From: JBKPNX01 sp050729115
Lineage (GTDB): Bacteria; Pseudomonadota; Alphaproteobacteria; Geminicoccales; Geminicoccaceae
Assembly: GCA_050729115.1 (NCBI GenBank)
Contig: JBOHKK010000178.1
Coordinates: forward strand, 1 to 12,160
Reading direction: 5' to 3'
Length of the DNA stretch: 12,160 nt
Part shown: piece after piece, positions 7,792-12,160 of the stretch
Layout of the letters: the number at the start of each line of letters is the position of its first letter
How positions within the stretch are numbered: the stretch's first letter is position 1
Position numbers and translations under genes: made by a program
Notes under the pieces: generated by a model
The model's database searches: none
Told to the model about the DNA's origin: nothing
The model's input: only the letters and a program-made list of their open reading frames with translations

Positions 7792-7834
7792 GCCGCCGGT
7801 CGGCCGCAGCGACGCGGTCCGAGCGGACGCTCCG
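7792..7834 (-). pseudogene. Relic of the 5' end of a GFA-family gene
   Basis: These 43 bases match 10495-10538 (early codons of the GFA gene at 10006-10557) with four substitutions at the aligned positions. On the minus strand they read GASARTASLRPTGG, where the intact gene reads GASARTAPLRLPGG. The resemblance stops three bases short of the TA that borders the neighbouring IS630 fragment, and on the other side just before the first zinc-binding cysteine pair. It looks like the stub of a duplicated GFA copy broken by the insertion sequence. A short dispersed repeat that happens to overlap the GFA gene is the alternative. Confidence 0.5.
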
Positions 7835-7904
7835 GCTAGAGCATCTTCCGAACGATCAGAATCGCTAGCGAATCCAAAGGGGGGCGAATTCTGATCCAAG
7901 ATGT

Positions 7905-7927
7905 GGGCTGGTGAAGGAGGCCAGCCC
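7905..7927 (+). promoter_or_regulatory. Leader hairpin with Shine-Dalgarno in loop (IS630 fragment)
   Basis: GGGCTGG (7905-7911) pairs with CCAGCCC (7921-7927), leaving the AAGGAGG ribosome binding site in the nine-base loop, two bases before the ATG at 7930. It is conserved in the second copy at 9054-9076. Confidence 0.5.
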
Positions 7928-7929
7928 GC

Positions 7930-8115
7930 ATGGCGAAAGCAATTTCAACCGACCTGCGCGAACGGCTGACCTCTGCGGTCGAAGGCGGGATGACGCGGCG
8001 CGCCGCGTCGAAACGCTTCGGCGTGGCGGCATCGACGGCGATCAATTGGGCTGATCGGTGGCGTTGGACCGGCGCGGTCGATCCGCGGCCGCGGGGCGTT
8101 ATCCGCCGAACGGCG
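7930..8115 (+). pseudogene. Truncated IS630 transposase (N-terminal helix-turn-helix part only)
   Basis: About 60 residues are recognisable: AKAISTDLRERLTSAVEGG, then MTRRAASKRFGVAASTAINW, which is the helix-turn-helix DNA-binding region that recognises the element's ends. The frame stays open to 8388, but after PRGVIRR the residues no longer match the other copy and run antisense to the methyltransferase gene. The DDE catalytic domain is absent. If expressed, it could only act as a DNA-binding fragment competing for IS ends; I have no evidence that it is. Confidence 0.8.
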
Positions 8116-8140
8116 CCGAGTCGTTTTGATGACTTCGCGC

Positions 8141-8950
8141 CTACTTTACTGCGCTCCCTGTCGTCATGCCCACTTGGCCAGACAACGAGCCGTCCGCTGC
8201 GAACTCCTGCCACTGCGTGCAAACGTCGCGTTCCAGCGCATCAAGTTTGCGGGTATCGGCCTGTGCCGCCGCTTCCGCCAGCGGGGTACTGTGAATGTAC
8301 TGCCACAGAAAGTCTTTGGGCGCCGACAGACGAAGGTCTTTGGGCTTCGCCTGAACATCGACCTCCCGGAAGCCAGCGCTGCGCATGAGTTCGGTGAGCT
8401 CGTCGACATCGTGCATCGAGAACACGAGGTCAATGAACGACGCGGCCTCCGGGCTGAGGTGACGGGCCAATGCATCCGTCATGATCCCGAATATCGCCGG
8501 CTTGGGACCGGGCACGGTCACGTAGACCCGTCCCCCTATATTCAGAACCCGCCGCATCTCGCGCAGCGCGGCCAGTTTGTTGGGGACGAACTGGAGACCC
8601 ATTTGGCAGAGCACGACATCGAACGCCTCGTCCCGAAGCGGCATCGACTCGACGTTTGCCTCGTACCAGTCGATCGAGATGTTGGGCGGGGTTTCTGAAC
8701 GGGCCACCGCCAGCATACCCGGATTCACGTCCAGGCCGGCGACCAAGCCGGCAGCACCGACGCGCTCCGCCGCCAGCCGTGTCACGACGCCCGTGCCGCA
8801 TGCGACATCGAGCACACGCTCGCCCGGCTGAAGGCGCGCGGCCTCAATGAGGTCCTCGGCCACCGGCCCACCAATGGAAGGGACAAAAAAGCGCTGGTAG
8901 TTCTCGGCAGCGGTTCCGCCATAACTCCTGTCGTAAACTTGGTCCGTCAT
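8141..8950 (-). CDS. Class I SAM-dependent methyltransferase (UbiE/MenG-like), carried between IS630 copies
   Basis: The 269-residue protein has motif I RVLDVACGTGVVTRLAAERV (45-64), the acidic loop GLDVNPGMLAVAR (72-84), NVESMPLRDEAFDVVLCQMGLQF (99-121) and RRVLNIGGRVYVTVPG (133-148). These are characteristic of the Methyltransf_11/UbiE-like group that modifies quinones, lipids or other small molecules. The start is well supported by AAAAAAGGAGGG six bases before the ATG. Its 3' end lies only about 25 bases from the IS630 fragment, and its start about 36 bases from the second IS630 copy. By eye its base composition is clearly less GC-rich than the CoA-transferase operon, which suggests separate acquisition. 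It resembles the methyltransferase at 6034 only in the shared SAM fold. The acceptor is unknown. Confidence 0.9.
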   Translation of the reverse strand: MTDQVYDRSYGGTAAENYQRFFVPSIGGPVAEDLIEAARLQPGERVLDVACGTGVVTRLAAERVGAAGLVAGLDVNPGMLAVARSETPPNISIDWYEANVESMPLRDEAFDVVLCQMGLQFVPNKLAALREMRRVLNIGGRVYVTVPGPKPAIFGIMTDALARHLSPEAASFIDLVFSMHDVDELTELMRSAGFREVDVQAKPKDLRLSAPKDFLWQYIHSTPLAEAAAQADTRKLDALERDVCTQWQEFAADGSLSGQVGMTTGSAVK

Positions 8951-9053
8951 CGTGTGCCCTCCTTTTTTCAGGATACCGAGCAGCCTAGAGCATCTTCCGA
9001 AGGATTAAAATCGTCAGGGATTCACCCGGTTGGCGAATTCTGATTCAAGATGT

Positions 9054-9076
9054 GGGCTGGTGAAGGAGGCCAGCCC
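9054..9076 (+). promoter_or_regulatory. Leader hairpin with Shine-Dalgarno in loop (IS630)
   Basis: GGGCTGG (9054-9060) is complementary to CCAGCCC (9070-9076). The nine-base loop TGAAGGAGG contains the ribosome binding site for the ATG at 9079. The same hairpin occurs unchanged in the fragment at 7905, while the sequence near the IS tip has diverged. That pattern is what a constrained translational control element would show. The control itself is inference. Confidence 0.5.
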
Positions 9077-9078
9077 GC

Positions 9079-9987
9079 ATGGCGAAAGCAATTTCAACCG
9101 ACCTGCGCGAACGGCTGACCTCTGCGGTCGAAAGCGGGATGACGCGGCGTGCTGCGGCGAAGCGCTTCGGCGTGGCGGCATCGACGGCGATCAAATGGGT
9201 CGATCGGTGTCGCCGGACCGGTGCTGTCGCCGCGCGGCCGCGGGGCGGCGATCGTCGCTCGCACCGTCTCGAGGCCCATGCCGCGGAGATCCTGGCGCTC
9301 ATCGAGGAGGCGCCCGACATCACCCTGGGCGAGATCGTGGCGCATCTGGACCGGGTGCACGGGCTAAAGGCGGCCCAGAGCAGCGTGTGGCGTCTGCTCG
9401 ACCGGCACGGGATGACGGTAAAAAAAACCGCGCACGCCAGCGAGCAGCAACGCCCTGACGTCCTGCGGCGGCGCCGGGCCTGGTTCGAGGCGCAACCGGA
9501 GCTGGCCCCCGAGTGCCTGGTCTTCATCGACGAGACCGGTGCCTCGACCAAGATGGCGCGCCGATATGGGCGCGCGAGGCGCGGCGAGCGGTGCCGGGCG
9601 CCGGTGCCCCAAGTCACTGGAGGACCACTACCTTCGTCGGCGCGCTGCGCCTCGATGGCAATGACCGCGCCCATGGTGCTCGACGGCGCCATGCACGGGG
9701 CGGCCTTCCTGGCCTATGTGGAGAAGGTCCTGGCGCCCACCCTCAGCCCGGGCGACATCGTCGTCATGGACAACCTGCGGGCCCACAAGCCCGTCGCCGT
9801 TCGCCGGGCCATCGAGGCCGCCGGCGCAGAGCTGCACTTCCTGCCGCCCTACAGCCCCGACTTCAACCCCATCGAGATGGCCTTCGCCAAGCTCAAGGCC
9901 TTCCTCGCCAAGACCGCCGCCCGCACCGTTGACGACCTCTGGGACGCCATCGCCCAGGGCATCGACACCTTCACCCCAGCCGAATGA
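9079..9987 (+). CDS. IS630-family DDE transposase, degenerate
   Basis: The 302-residue protein has an N-terminal helix-turn-helix (MTRRAAAKRFGVAASTAIKW, 21-40) and a second DNA-binding segment (DITLGEIVAHLDRVHG). The DDE core has Asp151 (VFIDETGAS), Asp231 (IVVMDNLRAHKP) and Glu266 (PDFNPIEMAF). Residues 178-194 (QVTGGPLPSSARCASMA) do not fit the family. Read one frame over, the same DNA gives SHWRTTTFVGALRLDG, the expected strand. This implies a one-base loss near 9610 and a one-base gain at about 9660 that restores the frame. The C-terminus stops at TPAE, short of the usual ANYFxxAGY ending. The catalytic triad is intact, but a scrambled core strand and missing tail make activity doubtful. 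Confidence 0.9.
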   Translation: MAKAISTDLRERLTSAVESGMTRRAAAKRFGVAASTAIKWVDRCRRTGAVAARPRGGDRRSHRLEAHAAEILALIEEAPDITLGEIVAHLDRVHGLKAAQSSVWRLLDRHGMTVKKTAHASEQQRPDVLRRRRAWFEAQPELAPECLVFIDETGASTKMARRYGRARRGERCRAPVPQVTGGPLPSSARCASMAMTAPMVLDGAMHGAAFLAYVEKVLAPTLSPGDIVVMDNLRAHKPVAVRRAIEAAGAELHFLPPYSPDFNPIEMAFAKLKAFLAKTAARTVDDLWDAIAQGIDTFTPAE

Positions 9988-9990
9988 TGC

Positions 9991-10062
9991 TAGAGCATCT
10001 TCCGATCATTCGCAGTCGTATCCGGCAGCAGCGAAGTAGTTCTGGCATCCGGGTGAGGAGTC
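9991..10062 (-). mobile_element. IS630 right-end remnant, inverted, fused to the GFA gene
   Basis: Read on the minus strand, about 10050 to 10006 encodes CQNYFAAAGYDCE and a TGA stop. This is the typical C-terminal ending of IS630 transposases. TCGGAAGATGCTC, the exact complement of the GAGCATCTTCCGA left terminus, follows and abuts TA at 9991-9992. The remnant is thus the right end of an IS630 element lying opposite to the copy at 8988. The similarity fades around 10060 (GAC-CC-TCACCC remnants of the GACACCTTCACCCC region). This explains why the terminal motif appears here in the 'wrong' orientation for the neighbouring copy. Confidence 0.7.
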
Positions 10063-10557
10063 GCTCGGCTCGGCGGTTTGGCAAGCGTCGGCGCGCTCGA
10101 CCACGACCGCCGGCGTCCATCGAGCGCGGCGCCTTGACCGTCGTTCGGCAGCGGATTCCCGATCGTAGCTCACCGGAACGGCGGCCGTGGCGAAAACCTC
10201 GGGCGTCGGCAGCGCATTGATGTTGACGATCGCGTAGGCGGACCCCGCATCCGCCATGACCGCCCCGACGTAGACCCCGCACCTTCGGCACACCAGAAAC
10301 TCTGCTGTGCCGAGTCCGAAACGGTAGCGGTTCAGCTGCGAAGGATCGTGGACGACGAACTCGATCCGCCCCTGCGGATCGGACACGCTGCGCACGCCGT
10401 GACGCCGGCAGAACGAGCAGCCGCAGGCGCGCACGGTCAGCTCGTCCGGGTGCCGTCCCGTCTCGAAGGTCAGCTCGAGGTTGCCGCAGTGACAGCCGCC
10501 GGGCAGCCGCAGCGGCGCGGTCCGAGCGGACGCCCCGTCGGGATCAGCGGCCGTCAT
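10006..10557 (-). CDS. GFA-family (glutathione-dependent formaldehyde-activating enzyme-like) zinc protein with IS630-derived C-terminus
   Basis: Residues 20-150 of 183 form a GFA/CENP-V domain (PF04828). It has the zinc ligand sets GGCHCG (Cys22, Cys24), RACGCSFCRR (Cys45, 47, 50) and VCRRCGVY (Cys90, 93). It ends near RRRARWTPAVV, where family members often stop. The remaining 30 or so residues finish with CQNYFAAAGYDCE, an IS630 transposase ending read in frame. The original stop seems to have been replaced by that of the insertion sequence. The family name comes from Gfa, which was proposed to bind glutathione and formaldehyde; most members have no proven activity. The start at 10557 overlaps the preceding GFA gene by 14 bases, so translation is probably coupled. 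Its first codons recur as a relic at 7792-7834. Confidence 0.85.
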   Translation of the reverse strand: MTAADPDGASARTAPLRLPGGCHCGNLELTFETGRHPDELTVRACGCSFCRRHGVRSVSDPQGRIEFVVHDPSQLNRYRFGLGTAEFLVCRRCGVYVGAVMADAGSAYAIVNINALPTPEVFATAAVPVSYDRESAAERRSRRRARWTPAVVVERADACQTAEPSDSSPGCQNYFAAAGYDCE

Positions 10558-10978
10558 CGTCGTCCAGGGCGCGCGAAGGCACGGCGGCGCTGCTCGTGGC
10601 GAAGCGGGGCAGGTCGTCGACCACCTCCAGCCAGGGCAGCTGGCTGCTGGTCCAGACGTGATCGTCCGGCCGCACCAGGTCCGGTCGGTCCAGGCTCCCC
10701 AGGCTCACCTGCACGCGATCGGCCAGGACCGCCTCGTGCATCGACAGGGTACTGCCGCAGGCCGCGCAGAAGCCGCGCTCGGCATCGGCGGAGGAGCGGT
10801 ACCGCGTCGGCTCCGCGCCGGTCCACGCGAACGCGTTCGCGGGAAAATGCACGAAGGTCATGAAGGCGGCGCCGGAGGTCCGCCGGCACATCCCGCAGTG
10901 GCAGTGCACCGCGCGGATGGGATCGGTGCTCGCAAGGTAGCGGACCCGGCCGCAAAGACATCCGCCCGTCCATTCCAT
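10544..10978 (-). CDS. GFA-family (CENP-V/GFA domain) zinc-binding protein
   Basis: The 144-residue protein is of normal family length. Zinc ligands are GGCLCG (Cys7, Cys9), HCHCGMCRR (Cys26, 28, 31) and CAACGS (Cys71, 74). The C-terminal region carries DHVWTSSQLPWLEVVDDLPRF, typical of this subgroup. It is the first gene of a two-gene minus-strand unit with another, diverged GFA protein, and their coding regions overlap by 14 bases. The ATG at 10978 has GGAGGG four bases upstream. It is divergent from the TM2-domain gene, and the 17-bp repeat array lies in the shared upstream region. Enzymatic role is unproven; thiol or aldehyde handling is the family-based guess. Confidence 0.92.
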   Translation of the reverse strand: MEWTGGCLCGRVRYLASTDPIRAVHCHCGMCRRTSGAAFMTFVHFPANAFAWTGAEPTRYRSSADAERGFCAACGSTLSMHEAVLADRVQVSLGSLDRPDLVRPDDHVWTSSQLPWLEVVDDLPRFATSSAAVPSRALDDDDGR

Positions 10979-11153
10979 GCCACCCTCCGCTGCCGAGGCG
11001 TGCCCCGCCGCAAAAATGGGTCGCGTTCGGGGCGGTCCCGCGTCCGCGCTCGGCGCCGGACGCCAGGGCGTGTTGCCATCAAGTCAGGAAAACAGCCGAG
11101 CGACAACGTCCTTTTAATCAGGCTCGGGTACAACCGACCAAGCCCGCACCTTC
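10979..11153. other. Intergenic stretch between the GFA genes and the repeat array
   Basis: This is part of a 372-base non-coding gap between divergent genes (10979-11350). I see no gene, RNA or clear promoter pair here. The only AT-rich patch is TTTTAAT near 11112, which could belong to a promoter, but I find no well-spaced partner on either strand. Frames stay open across it only because the DNA is GC-rich. Confidence 0.5.
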
Positions 11154-11340
11154 GGCAAAGGCTCCGGCGGCAAAGGTGCTCCGGCGGCAAAGGTGCTCCG
11201 GCGGCCAAAGGTGCTCCGTCGGCAAAAGGTGCTCCGGCGGCAAAGGTGCTCCGTCGACAAAGGTGCTCCGTCGGCAAAGGTGCTCCGGCGGCAAAGGTGC
11301 TCCGGCGGCAAAGATGTTCCGTCGGCAAAGATGTTCTGGA
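11154..11340. repeat. 17-bp tandem repeat array, about 11 units
   Basis: The consensus unit is GGCAAAGGTGCTCCGKC. Units begin at about 11154 (15 bases, lacking TG), 11169, 11186, 11203 (18, extra C), 11221 (18, extra A), 11239, 11256, 11273, 11290, 11307 and 11324. The last two read GATGTT in place of GGTGCT, and the final unit ends CTGGA. There are no spacers, so it is not a CRISPR. A 17-base period is not a multiple of three, so the array cannot encode a simple peptide repeat, although it has no stops in several frames. The array lies between divergent GFA and TM2-domain genes and ends inside the TM2 gene's ribosome binding site. Iterated protein-binding sites or a slippage-prone minisatellite are the two obvious readings. 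Confidence 0.9.
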
Positions 11341-11350
11341 GAGCTTGACC

Positions 11351-11764
11351 ATGACCGGCATCCAGCCGAACCCGGCGCAAGACGCGCCCGATCTGCCTCA
11401 TCTGGCGGTCCCCGCCAACGTTGCGGCGTGCTTGCCGCCATCTGTCCGCGATGAGCTGGCGGGCATGCCGGAAGAGCAGCAGGACGAGTTCGTGAAGGCC
11501 TTTCAGAACCAGTCGGCAAGCCTCGGGATGGCCTACCTGCTGTCGCTCTTCTACTGCCATTACGGGCTGCTCGGCCGCTGGGCGATGACCGGCTGGCTGT
11601 GCCTCTCGCTGTTCGTGGCGGGCACGCTCGGCCTGATCTGGTGGCTGATCGACCTGGTGCGCATGCCGCGCATGGTGCGCGAGCACAATCACCGGCTCGC
11701 GACGGACATCCTCCACAAGCTCCAGATCGCGCCCGGCGCGCCGACGCCGCTCGCAGGCGTCTGA
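11351..11764 (+). CDS. TM2-domain membrane protein
   Basis: The 137-residue product has a soluble N-terminal half of about 57 residues, including an acidic EEQQDEFVKAF segment. Two hydrophobic segments follow (about 58-77 and 81-101), and the second flows into GTLGLIWWLIDLVRMPRMVREHN, the characteristic end of TM2 domains (PF05154). The usual GGFGxHRFYLG turn between the helices is replaced by YCHYGLLGRW, so it is a divergent member. The ATG at 11351 is chosen because GGAGAG lies seven bases upstream. The frame is open far upstream through the repeat array, but nothing there looks like protein. TM2 proteins are small inner-membrane proteins of mostly unknown role. Downstream is a non-coding gap and then an insertion sequence. 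Confidence 0.85.
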   Translation: MTGIQPNPAQDAPDLPHLAVPANVAACLPPSVRDELAGMPEEQQDEFVKAFQNQSASLGMAYLLSLFYCHYGLLGRWAMTGWLCLSLFVAGTLGLIWWLIDLVRMPRMVREHNHRLATDILHKLQIAPGAPTPLAGV

Positions 11765-11961
11765 GCCGGCACGATCCGAGCCCCTCATCGCGGGGGCCAC
11801 CCGGTCGCCGATCACGTCCTGCGCAGGCCCGACATCGTCGCGCCGGCGGCCTTCGGCTGCCGCGAGCCTGATCAGGGGGTTCCCGCCCGGCTCTCGCCGA
11901 AGGCTTGTGACGTGGCCACGACACTTGGTGATCGGTGGCCGACGATCAGCGACCCTGCGCT
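11765..11961. other. Intergenic gap after the TM2 gene, with a weak hairpin
   Basis: About 200 bases hold no supported gene. GCCCC (11780-11784) and GGGGC (11793-11797) can form a short stem 16 bases after the TM2 stop, but no T-run follows, so I do not call it a terminator. The rest is unremarkable GC-rich DNA up to the IS1182 end. Confidence 0.4.
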
Positions 11962-12160
11962 AGGAGCCTGTCCGAGAATTGACAACAAGGTATTGTGGTG
12001 ATTCTGTGGGCAAGGCGCAACTCCTTGGGTTAAGGCGATGAGCAAGACCTTTCGGGCGTGGGACGTGGATCAGGTATGGCTGTTGCCGCCGTCGGTCCAG
12101 GACTTCGTGCCGGCGGGCCATCCGGCGCACCTGGTGCGCGAGCTGGTGCGCGCGGAGCTG
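11962..12160 (+). mobile_element. IS1182-family insertion sequence, left end (runs off the window)
   Basis: The element probably begins near AGGAGCCTGTCCGAG (about 11962-11976), followed by a 60-base leader and the transposase gene. The exact boundary cannot be proved because the right end is outside the window. The leader contains TTGACA at 11979-11984, a perfect -35 box, but I find only poor -10 matches at the expected distance. The leader is noticeably less GC-rich than its surroundings. Confidence 0.65.
12038..12160 (+). CDS. IS1182-family transposase, N-terminal part (truncated by window end)
   Basis: The first 41 codons are visible. They include SKTFRAWDVDQVWLLPPSVQ and DFVPAGHPAHLVRELV, the well-conserved opening of IS1182-type transposases (the DUF772-like N-terminal domain that precedes the DDE core). 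The frame is open to the last base of the window. A short GGCG before the ATG is the only ribosome-binding hint. Family assignment rests on these N-terminal residues alone. Confidence 0.8.
   Translation, partial: MSKTFRAWDVDQVWLLPPSVQDFVPAGHPAHLVRELVRAEL

Larger units (their letters stand above)
7839..8115 (+). mobile_element. IS630-family left-end fragment
   Basis: The fragment begins with the terminal sequence GAGCATCTTCCGA directly after a TA (7837-7838), the target dinucleotide of IS630 elements. The distance from this end to the transposase ATG is 91 bases, exactly as in the longer copy at 8988. The leader and first 60 or so codons are closely similar between the two copies. Similarity stops around 8115, after the GCGGCCGCGGGGCG stretch, so at least 70% of the element including all catalytic residues is missing. 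The sequence beyond belongs to the neighbouring methyltransferase unit. Confidence 0.85.
8988..9990 (+). mobile_element. IS630-family insertion sequence, nearly complete, right end lost or altered
   Basis: The left end GAGCATCTTCCGA follows TA at 8986-8987. At the right, the transposase stops at ...FTPAE and the sequence runs CGAATGATGC then TA (9991-9992). An inverted IS630 end fragment next door preserves codons for CQNYFAAAGYD after the equivalent point, so this copy seems to have lost its last 15 or so codons and its true right terminus. An alternative is that GCATCATTCGG, read on the opposite strand, is a diverged terminal repeat (9 of 11 positions match the left end without its GA), with TA as target duplication. 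Either way the element is probably immobile, as its transposase is damaged too. Confidence 0.75.

Noticed and set aside
7838..9992. Composite transposon carrying the methyltransferase
   Set aside because: The left copy is only a left-end fragment and the right copy lacks a secure right terminus. A functional composite unit cannot be supported, so only the bracketing is reported.
11154..11340. CRISPR array
   Set aside because: Units are 17 bases and contiguous, with no unique spacers and no cas genes in the window.
10658..11350. Possible N-terminal extension of the TM2 protein through the repeat array
   Set aside because: The frame is open only because of GC-rich repeats. Upstream it is antisense to the GFA gene, and a good ribosome binding site precedes the internal ATG at 11351.
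11979..12007. Strong promoter for the IS1182 transposase
   Set aside because: TTGACA is perfect, but no acceptable -10 hexamer lies 16-18 bases downstream, so it is only mentioned within the IS entry.

Overview
The window is GC-rich throughout, with dense Shine-Dalgarno-led genes, overlapping operon junctions and IS630/IS1182-type insertion sequences. This fits a chromosomal accessory region of a high-GC proteobacterium, most likely an alphaproteobacterium. The lineage is inferred from gene families and base composition only. No rRNA, tRNA, CRISPR or replication genes are visible.

Left part (1-4750). A two-gene operon on the minus strand encodes an SbmA/YddA-type fused ABC transporter (1557-3449), followed almost without gap by a stand-alone PF10091 glucoamylase/beta-glucanase-type hydrolase (193-1554). 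The transporter's nucleotide-binding domain has changes in three catalytic motifs. A membrane-anchored SUMF1/formylglycine-generating-enzyme-like protein (3532-4689) is transcribed divergently. It lacks the cysteine pair of true FGE and ends at a hairpin plus T-run.

Middle part (4796-7661). A compact minus-strand operon encodes, in transcription order, an enoyl-CoA hydratase-family protein with one of the two classical glutamates replaced, a class I SAM methyltransferase of the sarcosine/dimethylglycine-methyltransferase-like type, and a class III (CaiB/BaiF) CoA-transferase with its catalytic Asp169 intact. Together they suggest handling of an acyl-CoA substrate, but the pathway cannot be named.

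Right-middle part (7790-10060) is a scarred transposition zone. From left to right it contains a 43-bp relic matching the 5' end of the GFA gene further right, a left-end IS630 fragment, a UbiE-like methyltransferase with visibly lower GC, and a nearly full IS630 copy. That copy's transposase carries a -1/+1 compensated frame change and has lost its C-terminus. Next comes the right end of another IS630 in inverted orientation. The 3' end of the adjacent GFA gene runs in frame into this last remnant, so its protein ends with transposase-derived residues.

Right part (10006-12160). Two overlapping GFA (CENP-V/GFA, zinc-binding) genes lie on the minus strand. They are divergent from a small TM2-domain membrane protein (11351-11764). 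The shared upstream region contains an array of about eleven 17-bp tandem repeats that runs right up to the ribosome binding site of the TM2 gene. The window ends inside an IS1182-family transposase.
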